NCBI GenBank assembly: GCA_019090405.1
Contig: JAHRVZ010000041.1
Location: 1-11,528, forward strand
Source: Paracoccaceae bacterium
GTDB lineage: Bacteria; Pseudomonadota; Alphaproteobacteria; Rhodobacterales; Rhodobacteraceae
Reading direction: 5' to 3'
Length of the DNA: 11,528 nucleotides
The first letter of the stretch is position 1. Each line of letters begins with the position of its first letter. The translations under genes and the position numbers were made by a program. This document shows positions 1-7,308 of the stretch, piece after piece. Below the pieces are notes generated by a model. The model was not told where the DNA came from, made no database searches, and saw nothing but the letters and a program-made list of their open reading frames with translations.

Positions 1-377
1 AGGCAGTGGCCTATGCCAATGAACGCGAAGTTTTCGGCCAACTGATCGGTGCCCATCAGGGTGTGCAACATCCGCTGGCACGTGCGCATACAAACATCGA
101 GATGGCCAGCCTGATGACGCGCCGTGCTGCGTGGGAATTTGACAATAAACTTCCTGCCGGGGAAAGCTCCAACATGGCGAAATACGCCGCTGCCGAGGCC
201 GGAATCGAGGCGTTGGACGCCGCGCTGCAAACGCATGGCGGGTCGGGTTTCACCGAAGATACCGGCATTTACGAGATGTATCCGCTGATGCGCCTGCTGC
301 GCACTGCTCCGGTAAATCGGGAATTGTGCCTTAGCTACATCGGCGCATCGGTCATGGGCTTGCCGCGCTCATATTAA
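1..377 (+). CDS. Acyl-CoA dehydrogenase, C-terminal part (5' end outside window)
   Basis: Flavin-dependent acyl-CoA dehydrogenase that would introduce an alpha,beta double bond in an acyl-CoA. Only the C-terminal alpha-helical domain is present, read in the frame starting at base 3 and ending with TAA at 375-377. Visible family marks are AYANEREVFGQ with a following HQGVQ (FAD/dimer contact helix) and the QTHGGSGF loop near the end. The position where MCAD-type enzymes carry the catalytic Glu reads RTAPVN, so a C-terminal Glu is absent; the catalytic base is probably the IVD/LCAD-type Glu, which would lie upstream of the window. The 122-residue tail aligns without gaps to the complete dehydrogenase at 8096-9268 (about 45% identical by my hand count), including the shared ending LSYxG...GxPRS(Y/F). 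It sits 31 bp upstream of the ligase gene and is probably in the same operon. The family call is firm; the substrate is unknown. Confidence 0.93.
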   Translation, partial: AVAYANEREVFGQLIGAHQGVQHPLARAHTNIEMASLMTRRAAWEFDNKLPAGESSNMAKYAAAEAGIEALDAALQTHGGSGFTEDTGIYEMYPLMRLLRTAPVNRELCLSYIGASVMGLPRSY

Positions 378-396
378 GGCATGCCAGAAACAATAA

Positions 397-403
397 AGGG
401 GGA
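397..403 (+). promoter_or_regulatory. Strong ribosome binding site of the ligase gene
   Basis: AGGGGGA lies 5 bp before the ATG at 409, in the 31-bp gap after the dehydrogenase stop codon. It supports that ATG as the start and suggests independent re-initiation rather than coupling by overlap. Confidence 0.7.
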
Positions 404-408
404 CAGGA

Positions 409-1800
409 ATGGACACCGCAATTCGTTACCGCCGCATTGATGCGTTTGACAAGGTCACAGCACCAAGCTGGGACACGATCGAACTCGCGCCACTTGAAGA
501 CGTACGGGCCGAGCAAGAGCGCAATCTGGTCACGCAAATGGCCTATCTCAAGGAAAACTCGACGTTTTATCAGCAGAGATTTGCTGAGGCCGGGGTGGAA
601 TTTGATGACATCAAAACCATCGAAGATCTGCAAAAACTGCCCTATACCGTCAAGACCGAGATACGCGAAAGCCTAGCCGCCGATCAGCCTTTTGGGTTGC
701 ACCGTGCGGCTGACATGGGTGACATTGTTCAGATGCAGGCGTCCTCTGGCACCACCGGCAGCCCGGCCTACATCGCGCTGACCGAAAAAGACGCCGAAAG
801 CTGGCAAGAGATGAGCGCGCGTTGTTTCTTTGCCAACGGTGTTCGTCCCGGAGACATGGTGTTGCACGCGTTCTCAATGGCCAAAGGTTTCGTTGGTGGT
901 ATCCCTGCGTTTCAGGCGGTGCAGTATATGGGCGGCATTGATGTGCCCGTCGGCGCGGATGGCGGCGTTGACCGGCTGCTGCGCGCGCTTGCTGATACGC
1001 GACCGCGCTGTATTATTGGCGCGCCTAATTTCGTTATCCATCTGGCCGAAAAGGCACCTGAAATTTTGGGTATGGAGGCCTCGGAACTGGGTGTCGAACG
1101 CCTGATCGTTGGCGGCGAGCCGGGTGGTGGCATTCCGGTGATCCGTGATCGCATTGAAAAATTGTGGGGTGCCAAATGCTGTGAAATGCTGGGTGGTACT
1201 GATCTGGGCATGGCGTATTGGGCGGAATGTGATGAACAGTCCGGCATGCACATGGTCAGCATGGACCATATCATTACCGAACTTCTGGACAATGAAACCG
1301 GCAAAATCATTCCCTTTAAAGAGGGCGCCAAGGGCGAGATGATCTATACCGCAATCAAACGTGAGGCCAGCCCGCTGGTGCGGTTCCGTTCCGGCGACTT
1401 TATCGAGGTTCTGGGCACATCCTGCGGCTGCGGGCGCACCGGGCCAAAGATACGTTGCACCGGGCGTACCGATGATATGCTGATTGTGCGCGGGGCCAAT
1501 GTGTTTCCGTCCGCAATCAACAGCATTGTTGGTGAAATGGCCCCCGAAACCAACAGCGTGATGCGCATCGTTGCCGATTTCGAAGGTCACACCACGCAAG
1601 GCGCACTTAAGGTTATCGTTGAACGCGGGCCAGATCGCGACCCCGCGCGCGACGCCGAATTGAAAAAAGACGTCGAGACACGGTTGCGTAATGCGCTGGT
1701 CTTTAAGGCGGATGTGACGATTGTCGCCGCTGACACATTTGAAAAACCAGGGGTCGCCAAGGTGGTCTTTGTACTAAGGGAGTTCCCGGACCTGCCATGA
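409..1800 (+). CDS. PaaK-type acyl-CoA ligase (AMP-forming)
   Basis: Adenylate-forming ligase of the phenylacetate-CoA ligase (PaaK) family, converting a carboxylic acid, ATP and CoA to the acyl-CoA. At 463 residues it is slightly longer than usual PaaK (about 430-440). The phosphate-binding loop SSGTTGSP is intact at residues 112-119. The GGEPG stretch near 235-239, GGTDLG at 262-267 (the aromatic-E/D motif of the family), RFRSGD at 325-330 with the ribose-binding Asp, the CxCGRTG element at 339-345 and the hinge RTDDMLIVRG at 353-362 are all in order. A Lys in the C-terminal PGVAK segment (residue 451) is the likely A10 lysine. All the usual catalytic elements are present, so it should be active. 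The ATG at 409 is preceded by AGGGGGA, and the stop overlaps the next start (ATGA). It probably makes the first CoA ester of the pathway or re-activates a released keto acid. The substrate need not be aromatic. Confidence 0.9.
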   Translation: MDTAIRYRRIDAFDKVTAPSWDTIELAPLEDVRAEQERNLVTQMAYLKENSTFYQQRFAEAGVEFDDIKTIEDLQKLPYTVKTEIRESLAADQPFGLHRAADMGDIVQMQASSGTTGSPAYIALTEKDAESWQEMSARCFFANGVRPGDMVLHAFSMAKGFVGGIPAFQAVQYMGGIDVPVGADGGVDRLLRALADTRPRCIIGAPNFVIHLAEKAPEILGMEASELGVERLIVGGEPGGGIPVIRDRIEKLWGAKCCEMLGGTDLGMAYWAECDEQSGMHMVSMDHIITELLDNETGKIIPFKEGAKGEMIYTAIKREASPLVRFRSGDFIEVLGTSCGCGRTGPKIRCTGRTDDMLIVRGANVFPSAINSIVGEMAPETNSVMRIVADFEGHTTQGALKVIVERGPDRDPARDAELKKDVETRLRNALVFKADVTIVAADTFEKPGVAKVVFVLREFPDLP

Positions 1801-3404
1801 CCATACTCAAAAGCAATCTCGATACCGGCTCGGATCAGTTCCGCGCCAACGAGGAAAATTACCTTTCCGCCATTAGTGACTTGCATGAATTGCGCCTGTC
1901 CCAACGTATCGGTGGGCACAAAAAGGCCCGTGATCGGCACGAAGAAAAGGGCAAAATGCTGCCGCGCGAACGGGTTGAACGCCTGCTTGATCCCGGCACG
2001 CCATTTCTGGAAGTGGCCGAACTGGCCGGCATGGGGCTTTATGACGGTGTGCCTCCGGGGGCGGGTATCATTACCGGCATCGGTATCGTCGAGGGACGCC
2101 ATTGCATGATCATTGCCAATGATGCCACCGTCAAAGGCGGCACCTATTTTGGCATGACCTGTAAGAAACACGTTCGGGCGCAAAAGATCGCCTGGAACAA
2201 CCGTCTGCCCGTCATCACGCTGGTGGATTCAGGCGGCGGGTTCCTGCCTGACATCGCCAATATCTTCCCCGACGAGGGACAGTTTGGCGGCGTATTCCAC
2301 CAACAGGTTGGCATGTCCGGCGACGGCATCCCGCAGATTGCCGTAGTAATGGGCCCCTGCACTGCAGGCGGCGCCTATATCCCGGCGTTGTGCGACGAAG
2401 TTGTGATCGTGCGCGGTCAGGGTTTCATGTATCTGGGCGGTCCGGAACTGACATTCGCCGCCACAGGTGAAACCACCGACGCCGAAACACTGGGCGGCGG
2501 TAAAATGCACAGCTCGGTGTCTGGTGTGACCGACCATCTGGCCGAAAACGACGCCCATGCGCTGGCCATCACCCGCGATATCGTTTCCCATTTGGGCGAG
2601 GCGGCCAAGCCACGCAAGACGCCGATCACGCCGCGTCTGCCGGCCTATCCGATCGAGGAAATCCACGGCATTGTCAGCAGCGACACCAAGCTGCCGACCG
2701 ATAACCGCGAAATCATACCACGTCTGCTGGACGGGTCCGAGTTTCACGAATTCAAACCGCTGTTTGGCGATACAATCATGACCGGCTGGGGCCGCATCAA
2801 CGGCCACGAAGTCGGCGTCATCGCCAACAACGGCGTGCTGTTCCCCGAGGCAGCGGTCAAGGTCACGCATTTCATATCGCTTTGTGTGCAACGTGACATA
2901 CCGCTGGTGTTTCTGGCAGATGTGAATGGTTTCATGGTCGGCAAGGATGCCGAACAGGCCGGTATCGCCAAGGCGGGTGCCAAGATGATTACCGCCATGT
3001 CATCCGCAAAGGTGCCAAAATACACCATCATTACCGGTGGTTCCTATGGTGCCGGATATCTGGCCATGCTGGGGCGTCCATTCCAGCCGGACGCGATGTT
3101 CATGTGGCCCACTGGCCGTTCTGCAATCATGGGTCCGGATCAGGCCGCCAGCGTACTGTGGCAGGTCAAAACCCAGATCTACGAACGCGAGGGGAAAACC
3201 TGGACGGACGAGGACGAAAAGGTGTTCAAAGCGCCTACTCTGAAAGAATATGAAACGTTCCAGAGCGCCTATAATTTTGCTGCGAACCTTTGGTCTGACG
3301 GGGTGATTACCCCGGGCGAGACGCGCGATGTACTGGCGCTGTTGCTGGATGTCGCATCGCGCCGTCCTAAGGTAGAAACCAAATTCGGCGTGTTCCGGTT
3401 CTAA
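1797..3404 (+). CDS. Acyl-CoA carboxylase, carboxyltransferase (beta) subunit
   Basis: Moves the carboxyl group from carboxybiotin to an acyl-CoA. The 535-residue length is typical of methylcrotonyl-/geranyl-CoA carboxylase beta subunits. The N-terminal crotonase-like half has the CoA-site segment GIITGIG (about 90-96), NDATVKGGTY (108-117), LVDSGG (142-147) and the oxyanion-hole GGAY (191-194). The C-terminal half has NNGVLF (344-349), DVNGFMVG (375-382) and the second oxyanion loop GGSYGAG (414-420). The partner alpha subunit follows 10 bp downstream. The overall pattern is MCC/GCC rather than propionyl-CoA carboxylase, but IMGPDQAASVL at about 444-454 replaces the usual MGGEQAAGVL, and VDSGGGFLPD (143-152) differs from the leucine-pathway VDSGGANLP. 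These differences argue against simple methylcrotonyl-CoA specificity. The start ATG lies inside the stop of the ligase gene (ATGA), with AAGGGAG 14 bp upstream, so translational coupling is likely. Confidence 0.92.
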   Translation: MTILKSNLDTGSDQFRANEENYLSAISDLHELRLSQRIGGHKKARDRHEEKGKMLPRERVERLLDPGTPFLEVAELAGMGLYDGVPPGAGIITGIGIVEGRHCMIIANDATVKGGTYFGMTCKKHVRAQKIAWNNRLPVITLVDSGGGFLPDIANIFPDEGQFGGVFHQQVGMSGDGIPQIAVVMGPCTAGGAYIPALCDEVVIVRGQGFMYLGGPELTFAATGETTDAETLGGGKMHSSVSGVTDHLAENDAHALAITRDIVSHLGEAAKPRKTPITPRLPAYPIEEIHGIVSSDTKLPTDNREIIPRLLDGSEFHEFKPLFGDTIMTGWGRINGHEVGVIANNGVLFPEAAVKVTHFISLCVQRDIPLVFLADVNGFMVGKDAEQAGIAKAGAKMITAMSSAKVPKYTIITGGSYGAGYLAMLGRPFQPDAMFMWPTGRSAIMGPDQAASVLWQVKTQIYEREGKTWTDEDEKVFKAPTLKEYETFQSAYNFAANLWSDGVITPGETRDVLALLLDVASRRPKVETKFGVFRF

Positions 3405-3414
3405 GGGGAAGAAA

Positions 3415-5424
3415 ATGCAAATCAATACACTCCTTGTCGCCAATCGCGGCGAAATCGCCCGGCGCATAGCCAAAGGCGCCCGTGCGGCAGATATTCGCCC
3501 CGTTGCCATTCATTCCGACGCGGACGCAAATGCCGCGCATGTGCGTGACATCGGCCACAGCCTGTGGGTCGGCGGCGGACCGGCAGCCGAAAGCTACCTT
3601 AAGATCGACGCGGTGCTTGATGCCGCGCGTCGTGCCGGAGCGGATGCAATCCATCCCGGTTACGGTTTTCTGGCCGAAAACCCGGATTTCGCCCGTGCGG
3701 TTGAAGCCGCCGGCATGGCCTTTGTTGGCCCGACGCCAGAAACACTGGAACAATTTGGCGACAAAGCCAGCGCCAAGGCCGCGGCCATAGCCGCTGGAGT
3801 GCCAGTCATTCCCGGCGACGAAGGCGCGCTGTCAGACCCTGATGAAATCGCCAAAGCCGTGCTTGCCATGGGCTTGCCGGTGCTTCTAAAGGCAGTTGGC
3901 GGTGGCGGTGGTCGCGGTCAGCGGCTGGTCGAATCCGAGGCCACATTGGCCGAGGATATCGAAGGCGCGCTACGCGAGGCCAAATCGACCTTTGGGTCCG
4001 AAGGCATGTTGCTGGAACGGTTTTTGCCAGATGCGCGCCATGTTGAAATCCAAATCGCCGGTGACGGGCAGGGCAATGTTGTGCATCTGTTTGAACGTGA
4101 TTGCACCTTGCAACGCCGCCACCAAAAAGTAATCGAAGAGGCTCCGGCCTGGGGCCTGCCACGCGACCTGCTGGACAAAATCGCGGCGGATGCGGTGCGT
4201 CTGGGGCAAACCCTGAATTATCGCAGCCTTGGGACTGTGGAATTCCTTGTGGTTGATGGTGAATATTTCTTCCTTGAGGTCAATCCGCGTATTCAGGTTG
4301 AACATCCGGTGACCGAGGCCGTAACAGGGCTGGATCTGGTGGCGCTGCAACTGCGCATCGCATCGGGGGCTGGGCTGGGCCTGACGCAGGACGATATCAC
4401 CTGCACTGGCCACGCCGTTGAGGCGCGTCTTTACGCCGAAGACCCGGCCAATCAGTTCGCGCCTTCGACCGGTCAGATCACTGATTTGTCGCTGCCTGAT
4501 GGTCTGCGTATCGACAGCGGTGTCGAAACCGGTGACAGTGTCAGCCCGTTCTACGACCCGATGATCGCCAAGCTGATCGTGCATGGTCCGGACCGTGAAA
4601 CCGCACTTGCGCGGCTGGCGGATGCACTGGAACATACCACCGTCACTGGTGTTGATACCAACCGCGATTTCCTGCTGGCACTTACCCGTGATGACAGTTT
4701 TGCCGCCATGCAGGTTCACACCCGCTGGATCGACGCACATCTGGACGCACTGACCGAAACGTCGACTTTGCCACGTGATGACCTTTGGCGTGCCGTTGCT
4801 GCGGTGTTGTTCGTCATGGACGGGCGTGTGGACGCGTCTGCGAACCCCTGGGAAAACCGTAACGACTTTACCGGTTGGCGGTTGGGTCTGGGCGGTGATC
4901 TACTTGAGGCTGGTCAACGTGTGGCGCTGTCTCTTGCTGGTTCGGATGAGTCCGAATTGCGCGTCAGTCCGGTCGGGACGGGCGGTGCATTCACCGTTTA
5001 TGACGCGGCAGAGAATGCCCTGTCTCTAACTTGCACCGAAATTGCCCCGCAACGCTGGCAAATCACCCACTCAGGCGAGACTTTGGTGGTTCAATCACAA
5101 ATTTCGGCTGGCTGGGTCGGATTGGATACGTCGGATGGCCGGATGACATTCCATGCCGTGCCACCTTTGGCCCATGCAGGAGAAGACGGAGTAGCCGAAC
5201 GTCAGGTCATTGCCCCTTTGACAGGCGCGATTGTCGCTGTGAAGGTGGCCAATGGCGACCACGTGGCCGAGGGCGATGTGGTGGCGATCATGGAATCGAT
5301 GAAACTTGAGCTGTCGATCCGGTCGGGTGCCGACGGCATCGCCAGCGGCATTTCAATCAAACAAGGTCAAATGGTAGATCGTGGTCAGGTGATCGCCGAA
5401 ATCATGGAAGAGGAACAAACATGA
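3415..5424 (+). CDS. Acyl-CoA carboxylase alpha subunit: biotin carboxylase plus biotin carrier domain
   Basis: ATP-dependent biotin carboxylase fused to a biotinyl (BCCP) domain; it carboxylates its own biotin for the beta subunit encoded just upstream. The 669 residues match MCC/PCC/GCC alpha subunits. The biotin carboxylase N-domain starts VANRGEIARRI (8-18) and has HPGYGFLAEN (80-89). The ATP-grasp domain has the glycine loop VGGGGGRGQR (161-170, normally ...GRGMR), RRHQK (234-238) and the metal/bicarbonate site LEVNPRIQVEHPVTE (287-301) with Glu, Asn and Arg conserved. GHAVEARLYAEDP (332-344) follows. A less conserved linker of about 450-590 precedes the biotinyl domain, whose acceptor is Lys630 in AIMESMKLE. 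That motif is SMKL instead of the canonical AMKM. AGGGGAA just before the ATG is a good ribosome binding site. The enzyme should be complete and functional; its specificity is set by the beta subunit. Confidence 0.94.
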   Translation: MQINTLLVANRGEIARRIAKGARAADIRPVAIHSDADANAAHVRDIGHSLWVGGGPAAESYLKIDAVLDAARRAGADAIHPGYGFLAENPDFARAVEAAGMAFVGPTPETLEQFGDKASAKAAAIAAGVPVIPGDEGALSDPDEIAKAVLAMGLPVLLKAVGGGGGRGQRLVESEATLAEDIEGALREAKSTFGSEGMLLERFLPDARHVEIQIAGDGQGNVVHLFERDCTLQRRHQKVIEEAPAWGLPRDLLDKIAADAVRLGQTLNYRSLGTVEFLVVDGEYFFLEVNPRIQVEHPVTEAVTGLDLVALQLRIASGAGLGLTQDDITCTGHAVEARLYAEDPANQFAPSTGQITDLSLPDGLRIDSGVETGDSVSPFYDPMIAKLIVHGPDRETALARLADALEHTTVTGVDTNRDFLLALTRDDSFAAMQVHTRWIDAHLDALTETSTLPRDDLWRAVAAVLFVMDGRVDASANPWENRNDFTGWRLGLGGDLLEAGQRVALSLAGSDESELRVSPVGTGGAFTVYDAAENALSLTCTEIAPQRWQITHSGETLVVQSQISAGWVGLDTSDGRMTFHAVPPLAHAGEDGVAERQVIAPLTGAIVAVKVANGDHVAEGDVVAIMESMKLELSIRSGADGIASGISIKQGQMVDRGQVIAEIMEEEQT

Positions 5425-6380
5425 GCGATTTTCCCAAATTTGTAGAATTCCGCGAGGAAGGCCCGCGTGAGGGTTTCCAGATCGAAAAAAAGATTTATCC
5501 GGTTCAGGATCGGGTAGAGCTGATTGACCTGTTGTCGGACTCTGGATTGAAACGCATTCAGGTGGGCAGTTTCGTCAGCCCCCAGTATGTTCCGCAGATG
5601 GCCGACACCGGCGAATTGTTTCAAAAGATCAAGCGCGTGCCGGGGGTGAATTACACTTCGCTCTGGCTGAACGACAAAGGCTTTCGCAAGGCTTTGACAG
5701 CGCATGAGGTGGATATCGACCCGCGCCTGCTGTTCTATCCATCCGATACTTTTTCACGTAAGAACAACAATGCCTCGTCGATGGAAATGCGCGAAAAGCA
5801 GCGCGAGTGGGTCAGGCTTTACAAAGCCGAAGGTCTGACGGTTGACGCGGCCTATGTGATGACCGCTTTTGGCTGCAACTTTGAAGGTGTCATTCCGCAA
5901 GAACGGGTGCTGGACGATTTCCGGTTTATTCTTGATCTGTGCGCCGAAGAAGACATTCCCGTTCCGATCCTGGTGATCGCCGACACGATGGGCTGGGGCA
6001 ACCCCGAGGCCGTCAAACGGATGATCGGCGCACTGCGCGAACTGGCCCCCGAGGCCCGCATCGGCATGCATATCCACGACACGCGGGGCATGGGCATTGC
6101 CAATGTCTATGCGGCCCTTTCAATGGGTGTGGACATGTTCGAAAGCTCGATAGCTGGCCTTGGTGGTTGTCCGTTTGCCGGTCACGGCCACGCCCGCGCT
6201 GCTGGCAATGTCAGCACCGAAGACGCGGTGTTTATGTGCCATGAATTGGGCATTGAGACCGGCATTGATCTGGACAAACTGATCCTTGCCGCGCAAAAAG
6301 CCGAAGAAATCATTGCCGCGCCATTGATGGGGCGCGTCATGCACACGGGCGGTCTGGACAAATACCGCAAAGCAAGCTGA
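5421..6380 (+). CDS. HMG-CoA-lyase-like DRE-TIM family lyase
   Basis: Family of enzymes that cleave 3-hydroxy-3-methylglutaryl-CoA to acetyl-CoA and acetoacetate; bacterial members such as LiuE also accept longer 3-substituted analogues. The 319-residue TIM barrel has GPREGFQ at 14-20, where the catalytic Arg (16) is kept but the usual metal-binding Asp is Glu17, as in the LREGEQ motif of homocitrate synthases. MHIHDTRG (216-223) supplies two metal His ligands (217, 219). The lid loop carries GLGGCPFA with the catalytic-type Cys250 and a metal-ligand-like Asn263. Compared with human HMGCL the Cys-to-Asn loop has about four extra residues (GHGHARAAGN, 254-263). It directly follows the carboxylase alpha gene with an ATGA overlap and GAGGAA as ribosome binding site. 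This is the position expected for an enzyme cleaving the hydrated carboxylation product. The family is sure; an ordinary HMG-CoA substrate is doubtful. Confidence 0.88.
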   Translation: MSDFPKFVEFREEGPREGFQIEKKIYPVQDRVELIDLLSDSGLKRIQVGSFVSPQYVPQMADTGELFQKIKRVPGVNYTSLWLNDKGFRKALTAHEVDIDPRLLFYPSDTFSRKNNNASSMEMREKQREWVRLYKAEGLTVDAAYVMTAFGCNFEGVIPQERVLDDFRFILDLCAEEDIPVPILVIADTMGWGNPEAVKRMIGALRELAPEARIGMHIHDTRGMGIANVYAALSMGVDMFESSIAGLGGCPFAGHGHARAAGNVSTEDAVFMCHELGIETGIDLDKLILAAQKAEEIIAAPLMGRVMHTGGLDKYRKAS

Positions 6381-6393
6381 GGGAGCGCGAGAC

Positions 6394-7308
6394 ATGGGAA
6401 ATACACTGGACGGTAAAGTCGTATTGGTAACTGGTGCGGGTGGCGGCATTGGTCGCGATATTGCGCTGGCTTCTGCGGCACAGGGGGCTGCGGTGGTGGT
6501 CAACGATCTGGGCGCTTCGCTAAAGGGGACTGGTCAATCCGTTTCCGCCGCGCAAAAAGTGGTAGAGGAAATCAAGGCCGCCGGGGGTGATGCGATTGCC
6601 GATGGCGGTTCTGTCGCCGACGCGGACGCCGCACGCAATATGGTTGAGGTGGCGGTCAAGGAATTCGGTCGCATTGACGCGGTGGTAAACAACGCCGGTA
6701 TCCTGCGCGACACGTTCTTTCACAAGATGAGCTATGAAGATTTCGACGCGGTGGTAAAGGTTCACCTATACGGAGCCTTTAATACTTCGCGTGCGGCGGC
6801 TGACTATTTCCGTGAACAGGAATGTGGCGCGCTGGTGCATATGACGTCGACTTCGGGTCTGATCGGCAACTATGCGCAGGCGAATTATTCCGCTGCCAAA
6901 CTGGGTATCGCGGCGTTGTCGAAATCTATCGCTCTGGACATGAAACGTTGGAACGTGCGGTCAAACTGCATCGCGCCCTTTGCCTGGAGCCGGATGATTT
7001 CGTCGATCAAGATCGATTCACCTGAACAAGAGGCCCGCGTCGAAAAGATCAAACAGATGACGCCTGCCAAGGTGGCCGTGATGGCTGCATATCTGGCGTC
7101 GGATGCGGCCAATGATGTGACCGGTCAGATATTTGCCGTGCGCAATAACGAAATTCTGCTGATCAACCAACCGCGCCCGGTACGTTCGGTGCATCGTGGC
7201 GAGGGCTGGACGCCTGAAACCATCGCTGAACACGCTATTCCCGCGCTCAAGGCCAATTTTGCGCCGCTGGAAGTTTCCGCAGACGTATTTTCATGGGATC
7301 CGGTATAA
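6394..7308 (+). CDS. SDR-family 3-hydroxyacyl-CoA dehydrogenase-like protein
   Basis: Short-chain dehydrogenase/reductase resembling the dehydrogenase domain of peroxisomal multifunctional enzyme type 2 (17-beta-HSD4 type), which oxidises 3-hydroxyacyl-CoA. The cofactor motif TGAGGGIG is at 13-20, VVVNDLG at 34-40, and NNAGILRD at 99-106, a signature of the MFE-2-like group. The catalytic set is Ser152, Tyr165 and Lys169 (YAQANYSAAK), with Asn in the QANYSAAK context also typical of that group. At 304 residues it is longer than a classical 250-residue SDR, with a C-terminal extension (about 255-304: NQPRPVRS, HRGEGW) that may contact the acyl-CoA. GGGAG upstream of the ATG and a 13-bp gap to the lyase gene place it in the operon. 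It probably oxidises a hydroxyacyl-CoA intermediate, most likely with NAD+. A ketone-forming step on a ring or side chain cannot be excluded. Confidence 0.85.
   Translation: MGNTLDGKVVLVTGAGGGIGRDIALASAAQGAAVVVNDLGASLKGTGQSVSAAQKVVEEIKAAGGDAIADGGSVADADAARNMVEVAVKEFGRIDAVVNNAGILRDTFFHKMSYEDFDAVVKVHLYGAFNTSRAAADYFREQECGALVHMTSTSGLIGNYAQANYSAAKLGIAALSKSIALDMKRWNVRSNCIAPFAWSRMISSIKIDSPEQEARVEKIKQMTPAKVAVMAAYLASDAANDVTGQIFAVRNNEILLINQPRPVRSVHRGEGWTPETIAEHAIPALKANFAPLEVSADVFSWDPV

Noticed and set aside
874..1599. Long open frame on the minus strand opposite the ligase gene (241 codons)
   Set aside because: Lies wholly antisense to a clearly conserved gene, has no recognisable domain, and is explained by the GC-rich third positions of the true frame. 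The same holds for 3970-4740, 2229-2891, 8645-9340 and 9440-10117.
1797..6380. Standard leucine-degradation liu operon (methylcrotonyl-CoA carboxylase plus HMG-CoA lyase)
   Set aside because: The order has no hydratase between the carboxylase subunits, the lyase lacks the RD motif, the beta subunit motifs differ, and ligase, SDR and citryl-CoA-lyase-like genes are not part of liu. Kept only as an analogy.
7293..7307. Earlier ATG at 7293 for the citryl-CoA-lyase-like gene
   Set aside because: It adds only five residues (MGSGI) and lacks a well-spaced ribosome binding site; the ATG at 7308 gives the usual TAATG overlap and a better spaced GGGA. Not excluded entirely.
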